Source: Dinochytrium kinnereticum | Taxonomy: Eukaryota > Chytridiomycota > Chytridiomycetes > Chytridiales > Chytridiaceae | DNA length: 64,000 nt | Reading direction: 5' to 3' | NCBI GenBank assembly: GCA_027604005.1 | Contig: JADGJT010000015.1 | Location: 1 to 64,000, forward strand | Shown here: in pieces, positions 47,709 through 60,357 of the stretch | How positions within the stretch are numbered: the stretch's first letter is position 1 | Layout: each line of letters opens with the position of its first letter | The notes under the pieces: generated by a model | What the model was told of the DNA's origin: nothing | Databases searched by the model: none | The model's input: the letters and a program-made list of their open reading frames with translations, nothing else | Position numbers and translations under genes: made by a program

Positions 47709-48669
47709 TCACACCGGCCTGAACAGTCGAATCACTATAAACATGGACGAGAACAGCATTATCACAACAAATATGGAGACCAAGATTAGGCAAAAGTTTC
47801 CCTTGCTTCGTTGGAGCACTTGCGATAAGCGTGAGTTCTGTCCTTTAATTTTATCCACATTGCTTTGTAGCGCTGTACTCGCGGAATCAATTATCTAGAG
47901 AACCAAACAAGAAAATAGGGTATTAAGGCCACAACAACCAGAAATACAATTTACCTTGGAGTCCTCTTTCAGTATTTCGCCAAACTGGAGGGACGATGCT
48001 TTTAGGATTGCGGCCATGCGAACGAGATCCTCTGAATACATTTCTTGTAATTTTTGTTGTTGAGAAACAGTTACTTGAGCATCGGGGTTAGTGGTATGGA
48101 TAAGGGATTCAGTTTCTAGCTTCCGTCGTGGTCTATACAATCGTCAGCCGAACATTACGCATGTTCGTGTCTCACATGTCCTTTGATTCTCTTTCGTCTA
48201 ATTCTGCGTTTACTGAGAACGAGATTCTTATAACGTTGAGGGTAAAAGAAATGTAGATTACTAGTTGATGATCCATGATCCTCAAGTTCTCCAGTTTTCC
48301 TCCCCACTCGCCTCCATAATTTGGGTATAATCTGCTTCTTATTCTCCAGTGGTTGAAAATGCTGTTGTTCACGCTTTATCTACAAAATAAATAAAAATAA
48401 GAAAATGCCTTTCACCACTGAGTCTTTTAAAGCGCTTTCCAGTTCATCAACTTTCTTTACGAGGTCAATCGAGTCCGCACCCATCCCACTTTGCTGAATC
48501 TTCTGAATCAGCTCCTTCATGTATTCAACATTCTTAAAAAATATATTAGGCGCTCTCTCTGTGAATATTCTAATACCTTGACATGCCGAATGTAGCCCAG
48601 CTCATCCAGCTCAGTCTTCTGGAAGTCCTGATATCGCTTCAAGAATCGAGTGAGATTCTGATGTTCCAT
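47709..48669 (-). CDS. USE1: USE1-like SNARE (ER-Golgi retrograde transport)
   Basis: USE1 is a tail-anchored Q-SNARE that receives COPI vesicles at the ER. It starts MEHQNLTRFLKRYQDFQ and is helical for its first 80 residues. After a basic linker come SLIHTTNPDAQVTVSQQQKL, the SNARE helix (MYSEDLVRMAAILKASSLQF to STALQSNVDKI) and a single C-terminal membrane helix (CLILVSIFVVIMLFSSMFIV) followed by a short tail, stop 47711-47709. Five exons; the acceptor before LETESL (CGACGGAAG) was chosen because the earlier one breaks frame. The start is 16 bp from the MED22 start. Confidence 0.82.
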
Positions 48670-48685
48670 TTGTGAAACACAGACA

Positions 48686-49243
48686 ATGTCGATGGCTGCT
48701 GAGGAGCGTTTAAACAAACGGCTTGATGCTGAGCTGGAGACACTTGAGAGTCAGTTTGGACACATTCTGCGCTCTAGTTTTGTAAGGATTCAAATTAAAG
48801 AGCACCATTGTTGACTTTCTGAAAGCTTCGTGAAGGCGGGGCGGACTCGGACAAGTCCAAAGTCAAGGACAAGTACAAGATCACTCAAGAATCACAACTC
48901 ATGGAGGGAGCAACGGCCAATTTAGTAAAGATTCTATTCCTTTCTGGCTTCTTTCCTTTTTCGTATAATACCAACTGGATCCTTATCATGCGATTTGTAG
49001 ATACACTCTTCAGAATCTCTACTTTCCCTGACCGCAGAGTTGAAGCAAGCCTTATTGCTCAATGACTTCAAAACTCTCAATTTTGGAATGAAGCATCGCT
49101 TGGCTACACTAAAGCGGCAAGATGAGGCCAACAAGTCTGCGTTGCTAAAGGTCAAAGACGAGATCACTGAGATACGCGAGGAAATGGAGCACATCCTCTT
49201 CTCATCCAGATACATAGCCCCGCCCAAGAGTAGTATCACGTAG
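48686..49243 (+). CDS. MED22: Mediator complex subunit 22 (MED22/Srb6)
   Basis: A Mediator head subunit that pairs with MED11. Three exons join as MSMAAEERLNKRLDAELETL, then KVKDKYKITQESQLMEGATA, then SLLSLTAELKQALLLNDFKT, which is the MED22 helix core, ending in a coiled helix (VKDEITEIREEMEHILFSSR). About 140 aa, normal length. Its last codons (ATC ACG TAG) overlap those of the convergent PEX26-like gene by 8 bp. Confidence 0.86.
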
Positions 49244-50440
49244 CATGCATGTTCAGTCCCATTTCAAACGTCTTGGAAAGCTTTCGAAGTGTCGCTAATG
49301 CCATCTGCTTCACTCTTGCCCTTAAAGGCCTGTTTCTCTGCAGACCAACGCCTATTAGAACGAGAACAGCGGCAACGATTGATAAGCTCTGTACATGCGA
49401 TCTTGATAGGGATGCGTTGTTTTGGGTGGAAGAGGTTCGCAGATTGGGAACACTTAACGGGTTCAGTTCGTTCACCGCTCTCTTGGTTTCATCAGCCTCT
49501 GTTTTCGATGAATGTTTTTGGATAGTTGCTGGTAGTTTAGCGGGGATGTGTGCAATACTCCTTTGATTGCCTTCTGTTTCATGAATGCTGCTGCGATCTG
49601 CATCTTCCTCCACAGGTGATGATGCTGCCATCGTCTTTTTGGTTGAAATAGAATCTCTCCATTTTGCAATCGCAGAATAGTAGCTCTATCATCTTCTTAA
49701 AATCCTTTCTAGTTCCATCACAGTACCTCTTTCGTTTTCTCCGGTAGAAGATAGTTGTAATTGAGAAATTCTTGGCTTTCATCGAGAGCATTAAGCTGTG
49801 GAAGTATATGAAGTACATATAGCTCAACCATCCGTTCGTAATTTGACGCATGGGGCTCTTGTCTGGCTGACACATGGTCGAAATATTGATCGGGTTGGGC
49901 TGATAGCCATGTTTCAAAGATGTATCGAGAATCAACGAACTTCTTCTGCTTGGTATGACACAGCAGTCTGTAAAGAGGTCATAAAAAAGTCGATTTAATA
50001 CCTAACTCATTTAACTTGGTACATACCCTGCAATAACGATAGTGTCTGGTAAGCTCTCCAAGCCCCCCCATGTGTTCAAGATGCCTTCCCATACGCTTGT
50101 CACCGTCCCCAATTCTTGCGCATTTCGGAGTTGGAACAAAAGAATTAAGGACCGGGCTTTATCTGAAGTCTCCTTGGCGATCAAAAGCCTTGACAGGCTG
50201 TGGGCTTCCTCGAATCTTCTTTGGACAAAAAGTGTGGCCAGACCGTCCATTATCACAGCAATTCTGAAATTTGCCGACGAAACTGACAAATGTCTGGGCT
50301 GATTCATTACTCAGATTCTGAGAGTGATGGTAGTTGCGTCTGAGATTTTGCGGTAATTTGACCATTCCCTTTCCTTTACACAGAACAGGATCATCCGGCA
50401 GAGGAGGCACCATCTCCGGTAGACGGTTTCCATAAGGCAT
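49236..50440 (-). CDS. Tail-anchored peroxin, PEX26/Pex15-like
   Basis: PEX26 anchors the PEX1/PEX6 ATPase to peroxisomes. Four exons (start 50440). The helical body contains MDGLATLFVQRRFEEAHSLS, LLIAKETSDKARSLILLFQL, VTSVWEGILNTWGG, then LLCHTKQKKFVDSRYIFETW and MVELYVLHILPQLNALDESQ, which matches the order of helical repeats in animal PEX26 (VKCSLC..., LLYSK..., WL.DP...). A Ser-rich linker leads to one C-terminal membrane helix (SLSIVAAVLVLIGVGL) and a basic tail (RNRPLRARVK). Peroxin anchors diverge fast, so this is a structural argument and the name is tentative. Confidence 0.55.
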
Positions 50441-50581
50441 CTCTTCTCATCGTTAATTTAGGTCCAGATTTTAGGGTAACCTTAACCACTCAACTGAAAT
50501 ACATGCTGAAATCAGGCAAGAGACAACAAGGGGAATCTTAAAAATGCAATATCGACTGTAGAATCTGTAGCGGTAAACCAA

Positions 50582-51555
50582 ATGACTACCCCACCAAACA
50601 CATACTCTTCCGACGTAAAAAGAAAAACACCACCGCCCCCATCACCTTTAAAGAGAAAACAAAATGGGGACAATCACGCCAACCTCGAATCACAAAATGA
50701 CCAAAGAATATCTGTGGATGAAGCAGCCGTGGGAAGCGATGATTTTCAATCACATGCAGGCTCGAAAGCCATTCTGCTTTCATTTGTTGCTCCTGGTACG
50801 ATGCTTCCGGAAGCACTTGCAACAGAAAGTGACCTTGCGCTGCAGGTACGAAAGTGACCGCACTAGTTAATTCTCACTTCAAAGGCCAAAATCGAAAAAT
50901 GGACGGAGATGCGCCAGCAAGGAAGACTTTTTAACGAGCAATTAGCCCGGACTCATTCCTTTGCGAACCCTTCAATAATGAGCAAGTTGATTGAGTATAT
51001 TGGTTTAGAAGAGTATGGTTCAAATTTTGAAAAGAGCCAATTTGACCCTGCAGGCTTCCCTGCAGATTCGTATTATGATGAGATAGGCAAGTTTATTTTA
51101 TTTTTTGGTTTACAGTTTCGCTGAGGCTGCCCAATTTAGCACTCTTCTTCAATTTCTTTATTTTATTTTTGTTTTGCCTTGCAAACCCTAATTCTTTTGT
51201 ATCTTATCACCTCCGATTTGATTCTCGCCGTGATTTCTTGCCTTTTCCTTTCATACTGACTAATAAATGCCTTTTTTCATTAGTTAAGGCCCAAAAGAAA
51301 CGGGTGCAGCAGGAGTTTGAGAGCATTGTCGGGAACGGGGGAAGCGGAGTGTCGGGTAACGCAACTGTTTCTGCTGGCATCCAGTTTGTATCGAATGTGG
51401 GCCATGTGCTGCCTGGGTACTCTGCAGCAGGTGGGTTGAGCGTTCCCCAGTCGTCAAGCGGGAAGAAGCGCAGCCGATGGGACGAGGTATGCTATTGGCA
51501 ACATACATGCACGTTTGGCCTCCTGATATCCTCCTCTTGTCAACAGAAGCAATGA
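50582..51555 (+). CDS. SAP30-binding protein (SAP30BP/HCNGP)
   Basis: A nuclear protein of the HCNGP family, linked to splicing and to the SAP30 corepressor. After a Pro/Lys-rich N terminus, the conserved region reads KIEKWTEMRQQGRLFNEQLA, SFANPSIMSKLIEYIGLEEY and NFEKSQFDPAGFPADSYYDE, then an Ala/Gly/Ser linker and the terminal KKRSRWDE, completed over an intron by KQ and stop (51553-51555). The RSRWDE end corresponds to the KSKWD end of animal proteins. Confidence 0.9.
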
Positions 51556-51705
51556 CAGCAACCATTGAAGAACCAGGCGGCGGACCAATGGGAAATCGCG
51601 GACTTTCAACTTTTGCTGTGCAACGGTGTGACGTTGTGTCTGCCATGAAAAAGAACAAGTGAAACTTGAAGAAGACACCCTGAGCTCTGCATTGAATAAA
51701 GATAT

Positions 51706-53662
51706 ATGGTGAGCTAGCCCTTGACGACTCTGACCGATCATTGCCTGGTGCGTTGAGCTGACAATGTATTGCATCCCATCGGTGGGATGTTGCTATTCCT
51801 TAGACCGACAAGATCGAAAACACCATCGCTATCGCCCCAGCCGCTGAGGTCGAGGATTCTGCTGCTGCGACTGTGGCCGCTACAGAGCCATTTGGCATCC
51901 AGAAGGCTACCGAGGCTTCAGAACTTGAACTTGACACTCAGCCTGCTGCATCCCCGGTCGCTGCTGATGTTGAGCCCAAGACCCCCACTGCTCCAGCCAT
52001 TGTACGATCAGAAAGCAAAGGGGCGGAGTAAGTGATACGTCCCCACATGCGTTCCATACAACCTCCCTGCTATGAAGGTTCAACGAATGGGTCATTGATT
52101 TTAACGAACAACAGGATCTTCAAGACGGACGAAGCCAAGAAGGCCGGAGTTGCCGAGTTTGAAAGGATCAAAAAGGAGCAGGAGCTCAAGAAGATTCAGG
52201 AGGCTAAGGAGGCATTGAAGAAGCAGGAGCAGGAGGCTTTTGAAAAAGCGTGAGTGGAATTTCTCGGAGACTGTTGGTGACCTGTGAATCTGTTAGTCGA
52301 ATCCTGAAGGAGAAGTTAGAGGCCGAAGCGGCCGCGAAGAAGGTAAATGTCTTCTATGCGCGAATCGTCCTTGTTAACATGTGTAATTCAGGCTGCTGAA
52401 GATGCTAAGCGTAAGGACGAGGAGTTGGCCCGTCAAGCTCGGTGAGACAAAATAATGAAATTGCTTCGTTAGCTATCATTATCTTATGTCTTTCCCTTTA
52501 CGTCTAACATGGATCAAAAACCAGCCTCGCAGAGCAGAACAAGCGAATGGAGGAGTTTGAAAAGCAGAAACAGGTTTCGGATACATGCAAATATTTGAGA
52601 AGTTTAACACGTGAATATAGAAGGAGAAGGCGGAGCTGGAAGCCGTCAGAGTGGCCGAAGAGAAACGAAAGGAAGCCGAAGCTTTTGCAAAGCTTGAAGA
52701 GCTGAAGAGGAAGACCGCCGAGGAAGAGGTATATACACCTTATTGCTCCTTAAGGTCTAATACCCCTGTCAAACTGCAGGCTAGGAAAAAGGCTCTGGAA
52801 GACGAAAAGAGGAAAGAGGAGGAACGTTCCCGCGAGGAGAAGCTTAAGAAACAAAAGGATGCCATGGAGAAGTTTGAAGAGGAACGCCGTCTCAAAGTAT
52901 GTCACCAATCAATTCGCCTAATACTTTTTTCCTATCCACATGCTAATGTGCAAAAGTTGATGAGCCCTGCTGAGCGTGAAGCCTTTTTGGAGAGGAAGGC
53001 CGCCGAGGAGCGCAGGAAGGAAGAGGAGAGGCTCGCAAAGGAGGCAGAGGAAAAGAGAAAGCAGGAGGAAGAGAGGTTAGCAAAGGAAGCTGCCGAGCGC
53101 GCTATTGAAGAAGCTCGTCTTGCAAAGGAAGCTGCTGAGCGTGCTATTGAGACAGAGCGTCTGGCGAAGGAAGCGGCTGTTCGCGCCGCCGAGGAGGAGC
53201 GTGTGGCGAAGGAGAAGGCCGCCGCAGCAGCCGCTCTTAAGGCACAAGAGAAGATCCCTGAAGTAGAGGAACTCATTGCTGCCATTCAGAACATTGATGG
53301 ATCGGTATGTCATTTTTCCTTTTCTTAAACCATAAATAATACGAAAACACCTTATATTCCAAAAACAGACCGATATCAAGGCCAACCCTAAGACGGCATC
53401 GCTCGTTGAGCCTCTCAACGAGGCTGCCCTCCGCGCAGACCTTGAGAAACTCATCGCCGAAGAAGAGGCCAAGTCTCGCCAAACCACTGCTACAAGAGCC
53501 GGGAGGGGAAAATCTCTTCCGAGCACCCCTGGGAGCGCTCCCGGAACCCTCCCAGCCAAGGAGACTTCGGTTGAGTCTATAGAGCAAAGTATCGATGTCC
53601 CAAGAGAGCCTCCTAAGGATAAGACTGAGGAGGGATGCTGTGAAAAGTGCATTGTTATGTAG
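51706..53662 (+). CDS. Lys/Glu-rich coiled-coil protein with C-terminal CaaX box
   Basis: I do not recognise this as a named family. It starts with an Ala/Glu/Pro-rich segment (about 51828-52030), then one very long charged helix of E-x-x-K repeats (units like RLAKEAAERAIEEA, about 52130-53290), then a Ser/Thr/Pro-rich tail. It ends GCCEKCIVM. CIVM is a good CaaX prenylation box, and the two upstream cysteines could be palmitoylated, so the protein should attach to membranes. The apparent first coding exon is only the ATG (51706-51708), followed by a GTGAGC donor; the phase-0 acceptor CCTTAG gives TDKIENTIAIAP. Start choice is inferred: an open frame from 51590 does not connect. It could be a cortical or trafficking scaffold. 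Confidence 0.72.
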
Positions 53663-53862
53663 AGAGTTCTTGCCTTGCTACATTTATTTTTTTGGTTTTA
53701 CTGCTGCCCTGAAGGACATTCTCAACTGTTATTTGTTTTCTTATAATTTGGTCTTATTTTTATTTGATTGCAGTTTCGTTTTCGGTTAACCTCATAGACT
53801 ACTTTTTTCCGACATTGAAAAAAAACAAGAGCCAGCATAATTTTAAATCTCTTTTTCCCATT

Positions 53863-54982
<1,120 letters not shown>

Positions 54983-55282
54983 TGCTGACCAGTTCTGGGC
55001 AGTGGCCACCGCCGACCCATTACCCGGATCCGAGTTACTTGCAGAGGTAGGCATCCATCTGCCGATATGATCCACCACTTCGCGTGCTGATCATTTGGTA
55101 AGGTCCGTACATATGCGACATCACGGTGGGAAGCAGCGAATGACAACTCAAGTGGCTTGTTGGCATGCAAGGTTGGTGGTATCTCTCGACTGGAAGCCTT
55201 CTGATAATATGAACCGGTAAGACATATCAGGAATGCCTTACCATTGCTATTCATGTCATGAAAAGATGGCATTCAGCCGCTG

Positions 55283-57896
55283 AAGACAACGCATGCCCAA
55301 TCCCGTTCGAGCAGTTTGTGACGGAATATCAACAATTCCTTCCCTTCTTCCACAGTTCCATGGAGTGCTTTCAGGTATTCAGAGTCTCACTCTGAGTGTT
55401 TCTAGCTGACATTAGCAGACTCTTTGTGAGATGCATTTGGTCGAAGAAGCTTTTGCAGCAGCAGTAACAATGAAGGTAATGCTTAGTTGACACATAAGCA
55501 TTGAACTATTAGAAATCTCAAACCGCTGCGGCATTGTTGCAGCTATTAGATTACATAGTAACAGCTGTCGATGACAGCAATCGACAATGTTTGCACTTGA
55601 CTACTTTTTTACTGCAAAATCATAATTATTTTACACAGGTCTATTGGTAATCGCCGAGTCCATCTTCCCAATATGTATTCATGGCAGCACTACGAATGAG
55701 CTCGTTATGGTCAAATTTAGGCAAGTATGATTTTTTTTCTTTCCCCCCCCAATCATCATTCTTATCAAATATAAGCTGGAGCGCAATCTTCAAGATCTTG
55801 ACTAGGCATTCTGATGGGTCATTTAACCTCGTATCGAGGTCCTTAGATATGGCGGCATCAGCATTAACAAAGCACTTTGAAAATTTTGACAGTGGTAATC
55901 AAAACAAGTCAGATGCTCTGAGAGCGATAAGTTGAGTATCTCATAGGATTTAACCTAACATGCCACTCAGTCAGATTCTACATTCATACAATTTACAAAT
56001 TGATGAAGATAAACGTAGAAGAAAGCTACAGGCATTCCTTAAAGAGCATTAAGTCTTTATTTCTGGCCATAAGGTAAATTGTTTATTTCCTTCTCTCCCT
56101 TTTAACTGATCCCTACCTTCAAGGAATGCAATTATCATGGGTGGGCTAAGCAGAGACATGGATTTTGTGCCTCAAGGCATCTGCCGGATATTGTCCGAAA
56201 TGACTCAGATCTCCTTAACTCAAGAGGAGGTAGCAGCACTCGTGATGGATTTTCTTATACCCGATAATCCCTGGTCTACCACTGAAGTGAATATTGCTAG
56301 CTTTTCAAAGTCATCCGCTGTCCCCAGTCCTTCCAGAGCAGATATTGCGGTCTATCAGACGAAAGTTATCTCATTTTTCATACTGAGTTCGGACCTGAGT
56401 GGCGATGCCTTTGCCGCCCTTGCATCCCACATATCGGGCCAGCATTCGTTCTTCCTCCAATCGCTAATTATGATTGACGAAGTATTTACGGGAGGCGCAT
56501 CAGCTCTATCATTTGACTCACCATGTTTTGACATGATTGTGTCTTTCAGCTTCTTTATTAGGAGGAATCTGAAGGTGTTCTGGTTCGAACTTGTAAGCGA
56601 CCTTGTGAAGGCACATATGAAAGCAAAGTCTCTATCACTCCGGAGCATATCGTCTTATCTACTTACTTTTATTCTTGAAGAATGTGAGTGCGCATTCGTG
56701 TTTTTTTTTCTTGTTTTTTTTCGTCCCGTTTTAGACATGGCACAGGGTTAATATCCGTATCCTGCCAGTGCCGCCTGATATCGGAACAAGTCTTGCACAA
56801 GCGTTGCTTGATTTGCACAAGAGCACAAGTAAAACGTTTCTGGGCGATATCGCGTCCAAAATCCTTTTTCGGCATGCCGTTGCTCATCAGAGGCTATCAG
56901 AGGAGAAACTAATTCCTCAAGATTACCTCCTGCCTGGCCATAATTTTCCTGATACTGATGAACGACTGGAGAAATACATAGATGAACAGGTTCTTCTTCT
57001 TTCACTTTCCCCTTATCGTAATGAGAAGGGTATCGATCTAGCCCTTTTGCTATGGTAAACTTTATCGAGATTTATCACTTTTGACCCTTAAAGGGATTTT
57101 TTCTGCGGTCAGCTTGACCGAGAGACGGACGTTGGCAAGTTGTTGCATTGCTTTCGGGCTTTTCTTTCCCCAGTTCGCTTTATGGCCCTTCTGTTAGGGA
57201 AAGAGTCAAAAGAGAAAATACTGTCTTGCGATATTATTGAAACAACGATCTTTTTAATGACTGTCGTTCCAAACACAGTCATGGCGGCTGAAAGTCATGG
57301 GGATGCTGCTGGCCTTAGGATTGTTGAGGTATATTAGCGCACTCCCATCATGTTTATTTATTTATTTATTTATTATTATTATTTTGCAGACATATCGATC
57401 TGCAGCTTCCTTACTGGAACTAGTTTATTCGATTGCCGAAGCTTTTACGATAGAGGATAAATCACGGCTGCGAGCCATCCTGATTAGTTGGCTAAACTGT
57501 GATTTTAGAAATATCCTACCTTACTGGCAAGGTAAGAACTATCGCTTCTACGAAGGTTTTAAAGGAAGTTAGCCACCCGTCTTCTGAATCACTGGCTCGA
57601 GCACAGCACTGAAGCTCTTAATCTTGAGCCAGTACGTTTGTTGTTACATTTCGCATTAGCAATAGCAGCGTGCAAACCAATTTTTTTATTATTATTTGTT
57701 TTAGTCCGTTAAATTCCCGCCGATCAAACAAGAAATAATCGCAAGACATCCTCACAAGAAAGATAACACGGATCCCAACCAAGCGATCGCTTCATTAACT
57801 CAGCTTCTATATTCCAATAATGCCCCTGCCATTCTATTAGACAAATGCCATGCACTCGCTAAACTCATCGAGCAACATACGATGTGTTTGACATAA
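55283..57896 (+). CDS. Unidentified large helical (HEAT-like) protein
   Basis: I could not name this gene. Several exons in consistent splice phase encode amphipathic helices: FEQFVTEYQQFLPFFHSSME, TLCEMHLVEEAFAAAVTMK, ALLQLLDYIVTAVDDSNRQC, MYSWQHYE, DMAASALTKHFENF, GGLSRDMDFVPQGICRILSE, LIMIDEVFTGG, VLLLSLSPYRNEKGIDLALL, SAASLLELVYSIAEAFTIED and the end LDKCHALAKLIEQHTM. The pattern suggests stacked helical repeats with no enzyme motif or membrane helix. The start is approximate, and junctions at 55600-55800 and 55930-56140 are unresolved (a GC-AG intron may begin near 55721). It ends 10 bp from the CDC27 stop. A nuclear complex subunit is possible but unproven. Confidence 0.6.
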
Positions 57897-57906
57897 ATTA
57901 TATATA

Positions 57907-60264
57907 TTAAAACAAGCGTTTCACTATATCAGTAATGGTGCTAAGGAATCTGTTCATAATGTTACTGATGTTGGAAAGTGAGGATGGCATACCAATCTCC
58001 TCCTTTATAGCTAAAGCATAACATAGCAGTTAATTTCTACCTTATATGCCTTAGAGTTAGTTACCTGCAACCACTTTAGCACCATATATGTCTTGAGCTC
58101 TTGTGAAATATCGTAAAGCCTCGGCAATCTTCCCTTGTCTCTTATAGATTTTTCCAAGAAGGAATGATATATTACACTCTGGTGGCTCTAAATCCTTAAT
58201 ATCGTCAAGAGCCAAAAGTGCTTCGTCGCATCTGTCCAAAGCTAAAAGAGCGGAAGCTCTCCGGAAAGTGTATAAAAGAATTTCGGGTCGAAGTTTTTCT
58301 GCTTTCTCATAGGATTGCAGTGCGTCCAAATACTTTTCCTTCCTTTCAAAAACCTACTTACAAGTAAGTTACCAACCTTCAACTAAGAATCTAGCAACTC
58401 ACAACACCCATATAAATGGTAAGGATGGGACTAGACGAATTGATGCTAACAGCCTTTTTGAAGTGAAATTCGGCGAGGTCTAATTTTTCCTGTCTAAAAT
58501 ATACGATCCCGAGGCCGTACCTTTCACAGTCAGACTTCTAGATGTCAATGCGAAAATCACCATGCGTTGTAATGGCGATTATCAATTCTTATAGCTGTTC
58601 GGAAATGAGACTGCGCTTTATCCAGGTCCTCAATCGATATATACTCATGGCCAGATAAGGTATATGCGTATGTAAAATATGGGTCCACCTGGATCGCCCT
58701 CTTGAAGCACTTCAACGCGGACTCATGGTCATGCTTAAGACTGAAAAGGTCAAACAAATCAGAACGAAGTATGTACCTAAAGAGATTACCGACGGCGCAC
58801 CAGGCTTGCGGTGAACGGCGGTTTAGCTGTAAGAGCTCATGCGCTAGGTAGCTTAATGGAACTTCTTGACGCAGATGCCAGAGTGCGGATGAAAAGATAT
58901 CCATATCATGCGAGCGATATGGTTCCAGCTGTCTATACGCAGATAATCAGGTGGATACTAGCTCCGTTTTCTCTTACCTTACTTGTCTGAATATTCTATC
59001 AGCCTGCAAAAGTTTTACGAGTGATGCCATTTTGTAATGCCTTACATGTTTGTAATCTGCTTTTTCAAAAAGACAGCGAGCAACCAAGGAAAGAATCCAT
59101 CCAGTATCGTATTGATCTTTCGGGAGTTCTTCCAGTGTCTTTAGTGCCTCTTTGCATTCGTATTGTGAGAAAAATAAATAGCCTCTGGCTATCGTCAAAA
59201 AGATTTTCATGACATAGAAAGTGCTGGCATCTGCAGTACCAGGATGCCCATTCTTCAACAACATTAGATGGTAATGGTTGGGGGATAAGTACTATTAGGA
59301 CCTCCCCGCTAGTTCCTTGTTGTTTAGAGAGCGTTGATCTCGTCTAGTTAAATTAAAAAAACAATCAAACAGCATAACCACCCTTCCCCCTGTTATTTTG
59401 CCCTTTTTGGCCATTGTGGCGCCTTTTCCACCTCCTCTTATATTAAAAGTGGTTTGAGCCTGTGAAAAGTAAGCAATACAAATCGGTCGCCTCTTACCCT
59501 CACTGTATTCTCGCGACTTTCTACCAAGGCAAAATCCTTTTGAGGAACTTGTGTATCAATGTCCATTGCACCTGTTGTCTTCTTTCTGCTCACGTGGTCA
59601 CGTTTGCATCTTACTTCTAGACTTACGTAGCATCTTGGACTAGAAACTCGCCAAATCCAGAATAAAAGTACTTCTCTGGAACAACTTTTTCACCTTTACC
59701 AGATCAGAGTTAAAAACAGCTGAAATCAAACCAATTTGACATAGAGACTCATATGCAACCCAAAGAAAAGGATTGAGCAACAAAGCTTGCTCAAAATGCC
59801 GTGCCGCCATCTCCAACCTGTTCGCTTTCCTTACATGTTAGAGGTAAATTCTGTAAAGAGCCCCTACTTGCAAACGAGACCAAGTAGGCAATGCACAGAC
59901 GCAATGGGGGGCTGTTGCGAGCTCGGTGAGGCTTAAGTAGTCAGTAACTTCCGGAGATTCCCTCAAAGAAACCTCTTCCCAGTATTGTACTAAGCAACTC
60001 GATGAGAAGGGCCTCTCCTTCTTGAAGCTTATTTAATTCTAGACAGCATCGAGCAAGCAAGTATTTTCCTTGCTCGGTTGAAGACTCCTTCAGGATGTGA
60101 TAAGCTGTAGACGTTTCACCATTGTGGAAGTATGCGTTGGCCAGAATATGAAGGGCATCAATTTTAGGTGGCTTGAATGCCAGAAGCCGATGTGCTAAGA
60201 ATATTGCATTTGTGTAGAGATGCGATCGTAGTGACTCCTCTATTTCGTGTAAGAGATGCTCCAT
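57907..60264 (-). CDS. CDC27: Anaphase-promoting complex subunit 3 (CDC27)
   Basis: A TPR subunit of the APC/C that binds coactivator IR tails. It starts MEHLLHEIEESLRSHLYTNA with IFLAHRLLAFKPP, the family's N-terminal TPR dimer region. Later blocks are ARGYLFFSQYECKEALKTLE, the TPR array SPQAWCAVGNLF, DPYFTYAYTLSGHEYI, NRHYNAW, and RRASALLALDRCDEALLALD with FLLGKIYKRQGKIAEALRYF. The long Ser/Thr-rich loop of animal CDC27 looks short here. About 13 exons; the section 59265-59940 was read only partly. The stop is TAA 57909-57907. Confidence 0.9.
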
Positions 60265-60357
60265 CTTGTTTTGAAATCCGACAGCTCGGACTCGCCAACT
60301 GTGTGTGACAGATGAATCCCTCCGTCCGACCTTCTGGAGTTTTTTTTCATTTTGACA

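Noticed and set aside
47744..47889. Small plus-strand frame beginning MDENSIITTN
   Set aside because: It lies antisense to the USE1 membrane-anchor exon, whose frame is conserved. I see it as a shadow.
53077..53652. Long minus-strand frame opposite the CaaX coiled-coil gene
   Set aside because: Repetitive GAG/GCT codons in the coiled coil leave the antisense strand open; there is no independent support.
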